Shown here: positions 46,791 to 56,852 of the stretch, one piece after another
Layout of the letters: each line of letters opens with the position of its first letter
How positions within the stretch are numbered: the first letter of the stretch is position 1
Assembly: GCA_951812925.1 (NCBI GenBank)
Contig: OX638369.1
Location: forward strand, 48,727,061-48,791,060
Direction of reading: 5' to 3'
Source: Calliopum simillimum
Lineage: Eukaryota; Arthropoda; Insecta; Diptera; Lauxaniidae
Length of the DNA stretch: 64,000 nucleotides
Position numbers and translations under genes: made by a program
The notes under the pieces: generated by a model
Database searches by the model: none
Told to the model about the DNA's origin: nothing
The model's input: the letters and a program-made list of their open reading frames with translations, nothing else

Positions 46791-47371
46791 ACACAGGCCC
46801 ACAAAAAAAAAGTACCCTGCGCGAAAGATCAGACCCCTGAACTTTATGTTTTCGGAGTCGCTGAATCCGAATATGGTGCGAGAATAGCGAAGTTAGTTCG
46901 CGTTTTTTCCAGAAATCAGGAATTACGCTGCAAATTTAAGATTTTTTTTCAGCATTATTTCTGATTTCTAAAAAACGCGAACCAATTGAGCTATTCTGAC
47001 ACCATATTCGGATTCAGTGACCCCGAAAACATGAAGTTCAGGTGGTTTGATCGTTCGCGCATGGAATTTTTTTTTTTTGATTCTGTGCACAGACCAAAAA
47101 AAAAAAGTACCCTGCGCGAAAGATAAGACCACCGGAACTTTATGTTTTCGGGGTCGCTGAATCCGAATATGGTGCCAGATTAGCGAAGTTGGTTCGCGTT
47201 TTTTCAGAAACCAGCCAAAAACTGTAATTTTCAGCGTTATTGTTGATTTCTGGAAGAACCCGAACCAATTTCGCTATTCTGGCACCATATTCGGATTCAC
47301 CGACCCCTAAAACATAAAGTTCAGGTGGTCTGATCTTTCGCGCATGGTACTTTTTTTTTGTGGGCCTGTGT
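46791..47371. mobile_element. 581-bp element made of two hairpins in tandem
   Basis: Outer ends ACACAGGCCCACAAAAAAA (46791) and its inverse (47371) match for ~26 bases. Each half (46791 to ~47087 and ~47088 to 47371) is itself a hairpin: GTACCCTGCGCGAAAGAT, AACTTTATGTTTTCGG, GAATCCGAATATGGTG and GCGAA...GTTCGCGTTTTTT occur in both senses within each half. The junction TTGATTCTGTGCACAGACCAAA is a decayed copy of the two inner ends. It may have arisen by duplication of a ~290-bp hairpin transposon. Confidence 0.75.
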
Positions 47372-47722
47372 TTGAAGTTTTGTTCTGCTTTTGGTACTGA
47401 TAATGGACTAGCCCTTAAGCAAAATAAGAATTTGCTCAGAGCATTTCGGTAAATTCAAAACCACATCATGGAATTATAGCACAAATAAAAGATTCTGGAC
47501 GTTACAAGTAAGCACAAGATGACTCGATATGAAATCATTTGAAAACAATTTTTTTCTGCACTTCGAATGTATACCGGAAGCATTTAAGGACATTTTCCCC
47601 GCAGCGGAAGCTTTTTTTCTGTTTACTTATAACGTCGTCTGTTTGTAAAAAAGAATTGAGCCGGTATAAAATAACTTGAAATATAAAGTTGAAGTAAGAA
47701 CAGAAAGTTATTCACGATAAGA
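47372..47722. other. gene-free flank downstream of Kunitz gene 1
   Basis: AT-rich DNA with no ORF of interest. Similarity to the downstream side of Kunitz gene 2 stops near the polyadenylation signal. Confidence 0.4.
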
Positions 47723-47728
47723 TTTATT
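47723..47728 (-). terminator. polyadenylation signal of Kunitz gene 1
   Basis: AATAAA on the minus strand, 47 bases beyond the stop codon. The paralogue has AATAAA at the matching place (56801-56806), which supports its use. Confidence 0.7.
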
Positions 47729-47774
47729 TTTTTCACTAGGTAACACAAAAACTTCAGATTTTTAAGCATCCAGC

Positions 47775-48078
47775 TTACTCTTTGCATTTTTCTTCACATT
47801 TTCCCTTGGTACCAAAGCGATTACCTTTGGTTTCACAACCAGTCCAAACGAAAAATACGCATTTATTTTCTGAAGATTTGTAGGACCACATTGGCATATA
47901 ATTCCAATGACAGGTACTAGGATCGGAGTCTGGCAAGGCGCACACAGCTATAAATGTGGCAAAGAAAAAAAAAATTATTGAAGGAAAGCAAATTGAACAA
48001 AAGGAACTTACGATCCTTAATTGCTTGATTGATGGCCACGAAACCAAAAATCACAAAAACTAGAACGCTGATTTTCAT
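47775..48078 (-). CDS. secreted Kunitz-type protein, gene 1 (two exons, 79 aa)
   Basis: Exon 1 is 48012-48078 (67 nt) and exon 2 is 47775-47947 (173 nt, TAA at 47775-47777). The 64-nt intron starts GTAAGT and ends TTTATAG, phase 1. The protein has a signal peptide (MKISVLVFVIFGFVAINQA) and a mature part starting IKDPVCALPDSDP. Six cysteines are spaced C-9-C-16-C-7-C-12-C-3-C, the last four matching the BPTI/Kunitz pattern, with NRFGTK before the fifth. The P1 position (after the second Cys) is His rather than Lys/Arg, so a trypsin inhibitor is not indicated. The resemblance is to small fly Kunitz proteins such as those of male accessory glands; expression site is inference. The single long ORF that reads through the intron (90 codons) is wrong. 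The paralogue is at 56853-57154. Confidence 0.88.
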
Positions 48079-48138
48079 CTGGACGACTATTGGCAAAGGT
48101 ACGAATAAAGCTAAATTTTGCCAAACCCTATGTATGTG
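48079..48138 (-). promoter_or_regulatory. short proximal upstream region of Kunitz gene 1
   Basis: Only ~60 bases separate the ATG from the end of the foldback element at 48139. They align loosely with gene 2's upstream DNA (GGCAAAATTTAGC here, CGCAAAACTAAAC there). Where gene 2 has ATAAATA, this gene has ATACATA (~48125-48131), next to the foldback end. The TATA assignment is tentative. Confidence 0.35.
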
Positions 48139-48927
48139 CATTAGGGTGGCAGTTATATGCAAAGATAAGAGATGGAAGTCATTTAGGGTATCTATATAAT
48201 CTGGATTGTTCAGATTTTGAGTCTGATTTGCAGAGTCCAAATAAGAAATATGTTGAGATACCTAGTATTTGGAAAAATAAAATGGTAATACGAACGCTAA
48301 TAAAAGTATTTCTGATACGAAAATCTTCTTTGTTATGTGTCAACTCGATTGTTTTCATTATTTTTTACTTTAAATAGACTTATTTATAGGCGGGATACTA
48401 CTATCAACTATTAATCTACCTTTGAAAGCTAAGAACTTTCCCAAAGAAAATTAGAGGTGTTTGCTTCAGAATATAAGTATAATCATTTCGGAAATTTTTA
48501 ACGACAAAGTATGTATGTTTTTAAAACCGAATTTGGAGGCTCATTTACATATATTTCGAACACAATGGTGTACTAGAATTTTATTTAGTAGAACCGGTAT
48601 TGGGAATTGATGACTGTAAAACTGAAGATGTAGTTGTTTGTTTCAATAAAAAAATAATGTAATGTCTTTTTTAATAACAATCATAAATTTCCTTGTCCCA
48701 AAAAAACCATATTTTTTTGTTTTTCAAATGTTCAGAAAAATACAGATTTTTTTCTCCAAAAGTCCAGAATATATCTACATCATTTGTAATTTTTCAGATT
48801 TTTATGTTTTGTTTCTGTAGAGCTCTAATTGGCCCTATGGTAAATTTGTCCGGCTGTTTGTTAAAATTACGACTATGGACAAACGTACAAGGCAAGTGAG
48901 ATCGATTAATGTTCACACCTACTACCG

Positions 48928-51900
48928 ATACAATGTTTTGAAACCCTGCGGGTAAGGGGTCAGAATATGCCCGAGGTAAGCATGCCTGTCGTAAAAGGCG
49001 ACTAAAAGCGGGTGACCAGCCAGGGTGTGGAAGGGTGTAGCGTTGGACAGCGTTGCGCCTCGAAAGAAAAACCCACAATGCCCGTAACTGGCACTGACAA
49101 GGCGAGTCGATGCCGCCTTAAAATAAGCATCTTGTCGAAATCCTGAAGCGTCTGATCCAGAGTGGGCGGCTCCCAGGTCAGCGTCTGTTCCAGATTGGAC
49201 GGCTGAAATTAAAAGTGAATTTGGCCACTATATTTGCAGCGCTTGCCGGATCCAGCTTTAAGCTTATAACTTACTGCGTGGGGCGTTGCCGAGAAGATTA
49301 TACTAATGAAGCATGGATCGGAAAACGATGGGAAATAACTCTCCAAGTGGTACCCACCAGAGTGTGGTTAATCCACCTGCCTCGGCAGCATGCACATCGG
49401 ATTTGGAGGTGCAAGAAACATGCATAGTTAGGAATGATTCTCCTATAACTGGAACCAATATGGTTTCTCAAAATTTTAAAATCCTTTCGATGAAAACTCG
49501 AACACGCATCGGCTCTTGGAATGTCCGAACTCTAAATGAACCAGGCAAAATACACCAAGCCGTTAGAGAACTCCACAAATTCAACCTTGAGATATTGGGA
49601 TTAAGCGAGTGTAGATGGAACGGTGCCGGCGAATATGTACTTCCTGACGGCGAAAAATTTCTATACTCCGGTAGATCGCAAGATGACATCCACAGGGATG
49701 GAGTTGGATTTTTGCTAAGTAAAACTGCAGTAAAGGCAGTAATGGAATGGAAACCTGTAAACGAAAGACTCATTTGGTGCAGATTTCGAACCCCCGCAAG
49801 AAATATTACCATCTTCCAAGCATACGCGCCCACAGAGTTGGCAGAGAGAGAAACCAAAGATGAATTCTACAGCCAGCTCGCTGCAGCAATAAACAGTGCT
49901 CACAAGAACGACATCATAATGGTTATGGGCGATTTGAATGCCAAAGTAGGCTCAGAAAACCTTAACCTAGAGCACGTGATTGGAAGACATGGCTTGGGTG
50001 CGAGAAACGACAATGGAGAGCTTCTCATTGACGCCTGCAATACAGCCGGTCTTGTCGTTGGAGGTACGCTATTCCCACACAAAAAATGCCATAAAGCTAC
50101 TTGGGTGTCTCCAAACAACACCACTGAAAACCAAATCGACCACTTCTGCATTAGCAGAAAATGGAGAGGGAGTCTTCTGGACGTACGAGTAAAGAGGGCC
50201 GCTGACATAGGCTCCGACCACCATCTTCTCGTCGCGGTCATTCGACTAAAACTTGCCGCTAATAAACGTCCCAGCGAACAATCTGTAGCAAAAAAATTCG
50301 ACGTGCTTAAGCTTAAGAACGATGAGGTACGCAGATCTTTCGTAGAAGAACTTAAAACAGTTCCGTTCGATTGTGGTGGAAGTATTGAAACATCATGGAG
50401 GGCCGCTAAGGCTGCGTTCTTAAACTCCAGTGAAAAAATACTTGGGTTTCGACCCTCGAACAAGAAGCACTGGATGAGCGAGGAAACGTGGGGTCTTGTC
50501 GAAAAAAGAAGAAGCGCGAAAAAACTGAGAGACGACGCTAAAACTAGAGCGCAAAAGAACGTCGCCGAAAAGGTCTTTAACTCTCTCAATAAAGAAGTCA
50601 GGCGATCGTGCAGACAAGACAAAAGAAGAATGTATAACGACCTCGCGAGCGAAGCCGAAAGCGCTGCAAATGCTCAAAATCTCAGGCAGCTTTACGATAT
50701 CACCCGCAGATTATCAGGCAGAAAACTCCAACAGAGCCGCCCTATCAAAGACAAAAACGGAAATCTCTTAACATCTGCAGACGACCAACTAAACAGATGG
50801 AAAGAGTATTTTTGCGATATACTAAATCCCATGTCTACCACATCCCTGCAACCAGAATCACCAACTACAACTGCCGCAATGACTCGCAGTAGTAGTCGAA
50901 TACAAACACCGCCGCCTACAATTGATGAAATTGTGAAAGCTATCCAAAGCATGAAAAACAACAAGGCCGCCGGTATAGATCAAATAACAGCTGAACTGCT
51001 AAAGGCATGCCCCGTAACATCAGCTAAAATTCTCCATCCTCTGCTCAACAAAATCTGGAGTGAAGAGCGTTTGCCAGAAGATTGGCTACATGGCATGTTA
51101 GTCAAATTACCGAAAAAAGGTGACCTAAGCGAGTGCCGAAACTATAGAGGCATCACCTTGCTCTCAGTTCCATCAAAAGTACTGACGAAAGTGCTTCTGA
51201 GCAGGGTAAGCGAAAAACTTGATTCAGCCATTCGAAAGCAGCAAGCAGGATTCCGGCGAAACAGATCATGCGTGGATCAAATCAACACGCTCAGAATAAT
51301 TGTCGAACAATCATGCGAGTGGCGTGCTGCACTTCAACTTGTCTTCGTTGACTATAGCACTGCCTTTGACAGTGTCTCCCGAGAAAACATCTGGGCGTCA
51401 CTGCAACGAAGAGGTATTGCCGCAAAGGCCATAAACTTAGTACGTGCACAATATGAAGGCTTTAAATGCAGTGTGTTACACAACGGGTTGTTGTCACCGA
51501 CATTCACCACTAATTCAGGCGTACGGCAGGGGTGTTTACTATCACCATCACTCTTCCTTATCGTTCTTGATGATATCCTAGATAAAGCTCTTAATAAGGC
51601 CAAAAGGGGTATTCAATGGAACTTTACCGAACATCTGGAAGATCTCGACTACGCTGACGACATCTGCCTCTTATCGTCCAAACATTCAGATATGCAAAGC
51701 AAAATTGAAGACCTTGTCTTGGAATCACAAAAGGCCGGCCTAAAAATCAACGTATCCAAGACTAAAAGCATGAAGCTAAACGCAAGCAATGACATGACGT
51801 TTAAAGCTGGCAGTGATGACATCGGAAACGTCGATAGCTTCACGTATCTAGGCAGCATTATCTCCATGGATGGTGGAGCAAAAGAGGATATCAACTCAAG

Positions 51901-52447
51901 AATAGCAAAAGCAAAAGGCGCGTTTGCTCAACTGAACAAAATATGGTCTTCATCCGTTATATCCACCAAAACGAGAGTACGCATTTTTGATTCGAATGTG
52001 AAATCGGTTTTGTTATATGGGTGCGAAACATGGCTTGTTACTGAACAACTAACAAACAAGCTGCAAGTATTCGTCAACAAATGCTTAAGGCGTATATTAA
52101 AGGTTTGGTGGCCTCGCACTATATCAAATGCCGAGCTACATCAAAAATGCAAACAGAAGGCTATAGCAAACGAGATCAAGCTGCGCAAATGGGGATGGAT
52201 TGGTCACACTCTCCGGAAACCACACAGCGAAGTTTGTCGCCAGGCCCTTGAGTGGAATCCACAAGGCAGTAGAGGACGTGGTAGACCCAAAACCAACTGG
52301 AAAAGGTCGTTGGAAAAGGAAATCCAAGAATCGGGAAAATCGTGGCAAGAGATCAAAGTCATCGCAAGGGATCGTGACAAATGGAGAGATTTCATATTGG
52401 CCCTATGCTCCTCCTAGGAGTTAAAGGAGAATACATACATACATATT
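48928..52447 (+). mobile_element. RTE-like LINE retrotransposon
   Basis: It has a ~385-base leader containing GCCTGTCGTAAAAGGCGACT, one long ORF, a very short 3' UTR (~15 bases) and a tail of ATAC repeats (GAATACATACATACATATT). One APE-endonuclease/RT ORF, no RNase H and a short tandem-repeat tail are RTE-type features. The 5' boundary is approximate and I found no clear target duplication. Confidence 0.8.
49313..52417 (+). CDS. RTE-type endonuclease-reverse transcriptase (1034 aa)
   Basis: Polyprotein for target-primed insertion of the element. Residues ~60-300 are an APE endonuclease (IGSWNVRTL, GLSECRWNG, GVGFLLSK, VMGDLNAKVG, GSDHHLLVAVIRL). Residues ~530-800 are reverse transcriptase (IQSMKNNKAAGIDQITAELL, CRNYRGITLLSVPSKVL, QAGFRRNRSCVDQI, VFVDYSTAFDSVSR, SGVRQGCLLSPSLF, catalytic YADD at ~778). 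The C-terminal part has the typical GHTLRKPHSEVCRQALEWNP, GRGRPKTNWKRS and ending DKWRDFILALCSS. No stop or frameshift, full family length, so it may be competent. ATG at 49313 is the first in the frame; the first ~55 residues are not conserved and a later start is possible. Homologous domains are often annotated as craniofacial development protein 2, a misnomer. Confidence 0.93.
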   Translation: MDRKTMGNNSPSGTHQSVVNPPASAACTSDLEVQETCIVRNDSPITGTNMVSQNFKILSMKTRTRIGSWNVRTLNEPGKIHQAVRELHKFNLEILGLSECRWNGAGEYVLPDGEKFLYSGRSQDDIHRDGVGFLLSKTAVKAVMEWKPVNERLIWCRFRTPARNITIFQAYAPTELAERETKDEFYSQLAAAINSAHKNDIIMVMGDLNAKVGSENLNLEHVIGRHGLGARNDNGELLIDACNTAGLVVGGTLFPHKKCHKATWVSPNNTTENQIDHFCISRKWRGSLLDVRVKRAADIGSDHHLLVAVIRLKLAANKRPSEQSVAKKFDVLKLKNDEVRRSFVEELKTVPFDCGGSIETSWRAAKAAFLNSSEKILGFRPSNKKHWMSEETWGLVEKRRSAKKLRDDAKTRAQKNVAEKVFNSLNKEVRRSCRQDKRRMYNDLASEAESAANAQNLRQLYDITRRLSGRKLQQSRPIKDKNGNLLTSADDQLNRWKEYFCDILNPMSTTSLQPESPTTTAAMTRSSSRIQTPPPTIDEIVKAIQSMKNNKAAGIDQITAELLKACPVTSAKILHPLLNKIWSEERLPEDWLHGMLVKLPKKGDLSECRNYRGITLLSVPSKVLTKVLLSRVSEKLDSAIRKQQAGFRRNRSCVDQINTLRIIVEQSCEWRAALQLVFVDYSTAFDSVSRENIWASLQRRGIAAKAINLVRAQYEGFKCSVLHNGLLSPTFTTNSGVRQGCLLSPSLFLIVLDDILDKALNKAKRGIQWNFTEHLEDLDYADDICLLSSKHSDMQSKIEDLVLESQKAGLKINVSKTKSMKLNASNDMTFKAGSDDIGNVDSFTYLGSIISMDGGAKEDINSRIAKAKGAFAQLNKIWSSSVISTKTRVRIFDSNVKSVLLYGCETWLVTEQLTNKLQVFVNKCLRRILKVWWPRTISNAELHQKCKQKAIANEIKLRKWGWIGHTLRKPHSEVCRQALEWNPQGSRGRGRPKTNWKRSLEKEIQESGKSWQEIKVIARDRDKWRDFILALCSS

Positions 52448-52806
52448 GGAAGTAGGTGTGAGTTTTAACCGATCACAATCTTTGATGGTCCCAATCAGAC
52501 TACACCCTTAAATATCATATGAGCCAAACTTTATGCATTTATCATAACATTCAAAATTAAAATCTGAACAAGTCAGAAAACATTTTTTTCGACACTTGAA
52601 GTCTACGAATAAGGTTTTACCTAAACTTTTGGAGCAAAAATCTGTATTTTTTATGGCTGTTTGGAAAAATTAATCTGGTCTTTTCTGGCCAAGGAAATTT
52701 GATTTTTTTTTTTTGTTAAAAGAAATATTTATTTAAATTTATTTAATAAACCTACTAAAATTATCATTAAAATTCGTAAAAAAGCTATATAATTGCCACC
52801 CTAATG

Positions 52807-53290
52807 TACATGAGTGTATTTCCACCATACAATAATAATTTGTCATGGAAAAAGTGTTATTTTTCATTTTCACAAAATAAAACATACAAAGCGTTACCCC
52901 CCCTTGTGTACGGCGGTGTTTAAAGGAGAACGAATTAGCGAAAAAAAATTTCAGAGAATATAAGCGACGGCGAGCGGAGAATACATAGAACCAAAATATT
53001 TTGAACTTTTTGTGCAAACCGCTTGTCGAAGTTGGGACGGACCTGTTAAATTTGTGCTCATAAACTGGAAAAGGTGGCACGAAGATCTTCTTTCAAAGTT
53101 CTGTATTTCACCCACTTAATTGCCATTAGAGAAAAAACTTTCTTCACCACTTTCTTCCTTTCTTAGGCTTTGTTCTTAAGTTTTTAGCATTTCTTTTTTT
53201 TTTTTATTTTGGTGACACCTACTGAAATTACGAAAATATATTATTATATTACTATTGGAGATATTTTGAATCAAGGCAACAAATATGAGA
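52807..53290. other. gene-free DNA
   Basis: No gene supported. The first part (52845-53080) resembles 57790-57910 (GTCATGG...AAGTGTTATTTT, CACAAAATAAAAC, CGAATTAGCGAAAAA), so it holds another dispersed repeat. Confidence 0.45.
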
Positions 53291-55386
53291 AATCGTACTA
53301 CTCTTTACAATCATAATTATTTTTGAGATCCTAATTAAATTCAAACTGTATTAAGCCGTGTATTAAACTATGAGTAACGTCATTAGTAAAACTGCAATAT
53401 CTCGCGAAAAAGTTCTGCTACGATTTTAATTCAAACAGACTTTTCTTCTATGATTGACCTCAAACACAGGCTCGTCTTTAGTTTTTCTCGTAATTTTAGT
53501 GATACCTACCTATCACTTCTTCCTGCCAACCATGCTTAGATTACCATCATCTTTTTTGAAACCGCCTTTCAAATTTGTTGGGGTAGTCGTAGAATTCCCA
53601 AAAATCTGGAGTATTTTAACTGTCACACTGTGGTCGGATAATCAAAAAAATTTGCATATATTCGAAAAGTAAAGCTGCTGTTTTTTTTTTTTTTTTTTTT
53701 TTTTTTTGCAAATGGTAGAACGTGATCCTCTTCGTACGTCTCAGAGTTCAGTAAAACATATGTGCCTAAAAAGTTCGCTTACTCTTATTAAGTATTTTGT
53801 CTTATATATTATATACATAAATTATATCAGTAAGACAAGTGATTCTCCGATTCATAATGGAATTTCCCAGTGAAGGTTTGTTTAATGGGCCTTATCATGA
53901 ATAAACGATCTCGAGAATGCAATGCACTGGAGACTGCAAAACAGTCTGTTAATTGATAAGGACCAATATTTTTCTCAAACCCAGAGCATTTATCGTATTG
54001 ACAATAATATATGGGCATTTTTTGAGTGACGAACGTGACCATTGCACACATTTAAAGTGCAAAAAAAGTGAAAGTAAAACATATTTTTATTTTAGTTTTT
54101 CCTTTACATTATAGCTCTTAGGTAGCACTTTAATTAGTGCCAAAGTTTATAGCAGGCAAAGTCCTGGTTCCAAGATATGCGCAAAAAAAGACTCAAAACG
54201 AACGTGACAAAAATGGAAGTAGTTTTCGTGCCTATTCAAAAAAAGCCAGAATTCAGCGAAACAAGTCAAAATTTTTTAGTAGGACTTATTTTGGAAACTT
54301 ATGCAATAATGCAGCTTTATAAAAGCCGTATTCACGATCTTGTTACATCGTAGCATATGGAAAATTAATTAAAAAGTTTTTTGAAAAATCAATAGAATTT
54401 GTTTGCAATCGTACTACTCTTTCTAATCATAATTATTTTTGAGATCCTAATTAAATATTAAACTTTAAGTGACGTCTTTAGAAAAATGCAATATCTCGTG
54501 AAAAAGATCTGCTACGATTTTAATTCAAACAGACTTTTCTTCTATGATTGACCTCGAACACAGGCTCATCTTTAGTTTTTCTCATCATTTTTGTGATACC
54601 TATCACTTCTTCCTGCCAACCGTGTTAAGATTACCATCAAAAATTCTTTTTTAACACCGCCTTTCAAATTTGTTGGGGTAGTGGTAGAATTTCCAAAAAT
54701 CTGGAGTATTTTGACTGTCACACTGTGGTCGGACAATCAAAAAAATTTGCAAAATTTGTAATCCTCTTCGTACGTCTCAGAGTTCAGTAAAACATCTATG
54801 CCTAAAAAGTTCGTTTACTCTTGTTAAGTATTTTGTCTTATATATTATATACATAAATTATATCAGTAAGACAAGTGATTCTCCGAATCATCAGTTAGCA
54901 ATGCAACAAAATGGAATTTCCCAGTGAAGGTTTGTTTAATGGGCCTTATCATGAATAAACGATCTCGAGAATGCAATGCACTGGAGACTGCAAAACAGTC
55001 TGTTTATTGATAATGACCAATATTTATCTCAAATCCAGACAGTAATATATGGGCATTTTTTTGAGTAACGAACGTGACCATTGCACACATTACACAAGTG
55101 AAAGTAAAACATATTTTTATTTTAGTTTTTCCTTTACATTATAGCTCTTAGGTAGCACTTTAATTAGTGCCAAAGTTAACAGCAGGCAAAGTCCTGGTTC
55201 CAAGATATGCGCAAAAAAAGACACAAAACGAACGTGACAAAAATGAAAGTACCTTGTTTTCGTGCCTATTAAAAAAAAGTCAGAATTCAGCGAATCAAGC
55301 CAAAATTTTTAAGTGCGACTTTAGAATCGTATGCATATGGAAAATTAATTGAAAAGTTTTTTGAAAAAATAATAGAATTTGTTTTT
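53291..55386. repeat. tandem duplication of a 1.1-kb unit
   Basis: Unit 1 (53291-54416) and unit 2 (54417-55386) both start AATCGTACTACTCTTT and run in parallel: CAAACAGACTTTTCTTCTAT, CACTGTGGTCGGA, CCTCTTCGTACGTCTCAGAG, ATAAACGATCTCGAGAATGC, GCAAAGTCCTGGTTCCAAGA. Unit 2 has several deletions and unit 1 has a long T-run at 53682-53707. A minus-strand ORF in unit 1 (53827-54051) has an in-frame stop in the unit 2 copy. I do not recognise the encoded peptide. Confidence 0.85.
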
Positions 55387-56300
55387 GTAATTTTAAATAA
55401 TTTTGCATTTGCTACCATGCAACAAGATTGTGAATATGGCTAATGAATTTTGTTTGATTCAAATATCTTCTGTACTTTTCTTTGTTTTGATCATAATCTG
55501 AATGGATACGTGACAACATGCACGTGACATTTTTTTCCATTATGATTCAATCGGGTAATGATTTGCATATTTATTTTTTTTTTAAAATTTAATGATTAAC
55601 ACATTAGCGCTAATGTCATTTAGTCTTTTGATGCACAATACAATGTATGTATTTTAAGTTTATTTAATAAGTTTAATTCAAGCCAAATTCAGTCTTGGGA
55701 GCAAAAACAATCTTGCACGCTGTTCTGGTGGCAAAAATGGTGTTATAAAGACCATAAAACATGATATAATGGGTTAATGTGTTCCAAGAAAATGCGTATG
55801 ATTTTATTTTAACGTTAGGATAACAAGGTTTATCCAAAATGTATTTTTAGAACTTTACGGTAGATTGAAATTTCAAAAATAAGTTCATTTTGAGCCATTA
55901 TTGACGAACGTGACCATAGCATACATAGCATTAAATTTTATTTTTTGCAATAGATTTTTTTTTTCCAGTTGTGCGTATAAAACTTTATTTGCACTTAATT
56001 TCTGAAACACTTGCTGCTTGATTTGCACTTCATTTTTGAACCAATGATGACAAATAATCTTTTTCAGTGACGAAAAGGACTGTAGAAATTGGACGAAATG
56101 CACAAATATTTCTCTTAATTTCCTACATAAGTTTTCAGAACTCGTCATATACCTCAGATGTAAAGATTATAAAATTTAGTGTTTTGGCTCAACACATGAA
56201 TAAAAAAGTTCAAAGACCGATTAAAAAAAAACTCGTGCCAGAAAATTCGGAAGAAACGTATAAATTATTTTTAGCCATATTTTCAGAAAATATTGTTTTT
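55387..56300. repeat. diverged copy of the 42.7-kb repeat family
   Basis: ATAAAGACCATAAAACATGATATAATGGGTTAATGTGTT (55735-55773) and, further on, CCTCAGATGTAAAGATTATA and AAAGACCGATTAAAAAAAAACTCGTG match blocks of the foldback at 42677-43951 and of 8925-9360. GACGAACGTGACCATAGCA at ~55903 is shared with both 1.1-kb units upstream. The ORFs here (87 and 90 codons on opposite strands) are by-products. Confidence 0.55.
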
Positions 56301-56800
56301 TTTTTAGTTGTGAAAAATCATGTAAAAGTGTGTAGTTAATGATCTCAAAAGTCAAAGTCTTGTAGAAGATTATGCTATTTGTCATATTTTGTTTGCCATT
56401 TCGGATGCGCCAATTTGTGTTGCAAAAACTAATTTCATATTCTTATTCAGCGACCTCAAAAACTCTAATAGATTGACTTCTTATTGATTAATGTAGTTTT
56501 GCACTAATCGATCCTCTATTGTGGATCTGCCTGTTTGTTATTCGAAAATGGTCTTGAAATTTATTATAAGCAACATTAAAAACCTCCAAGTAACGACTTT
56601 GTGAGAACAGATGCAGCTTAGAACTATTTTGTGCAACTTTATGGTTCAATCTTTTTTTTCCAAAATGGACTTCCAAATCATTTAAAGCAACATCAAAATT
56701 AGCTTAAAGAATTTTAGCCAACTTTTTAAATCTTTTTTTATTGATAACCATATAATTTTTGTTTATTATTATTTAAAATTTAAAGCTTTTAACAATTAAA
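56301..56800. other. gene-free flank downstream of Kunitz gene 2
   Basis: AT-rich DNA, no gene supported; contains a few short repeats of CAACATTAAAAA/CAACATCAAAAT type. Confidence 0.4.
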
Positions 56801-56806
56801 TTTATT
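56801..56806 (-). terminator. polyadenylation signal of Kunitz gene 2
   Basis: AATAAA on the minus strand, 47 bases beyond the stop codon, matching the position in gene 1. Confidence 0.7.
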
Positions 56807-56852
56807 TCTTTTACTAGATTTCACAAAAAATATGCATCTTCAAGTGTCTAGC

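Larger units (their letters stand above)
48139..52806. repeat. foldback element split by an RTE insertion
   Basis: CATTAGGGTGGCAGTTATAT at 48139 and CATTAGGGTGGCAATTATAT inverted, ending near 52806, mark the ends. Internal blocks also pair: AAATTTCCTTG, AATACAGATTTTT, CTCCAAAAGT, and GATCG...CACACCTACT on the left (to ~48927) against their inverse on the right (from ~52448). The left arm is ~790 bases and the right ~360, so the left has extra material or the right has lost some. The LINE at ~48928-52447 sits between the arms. Confidence 0.65.

Noticed and set aside
47775..48047. Single-exon 90-codon reading of Kunitz gene 1
   Set aside because: Its N-terminus is intron read through; GTAAGT/TATAG splice sites and the paralogue show exon 1 at 48012-48078.
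53827..54051. 74-codon minus-strand ORF in the first 1.1-kb unit
   Set aside because: The second unit has an in-frame stop in the same place and deletions upstream; no recognised domain.
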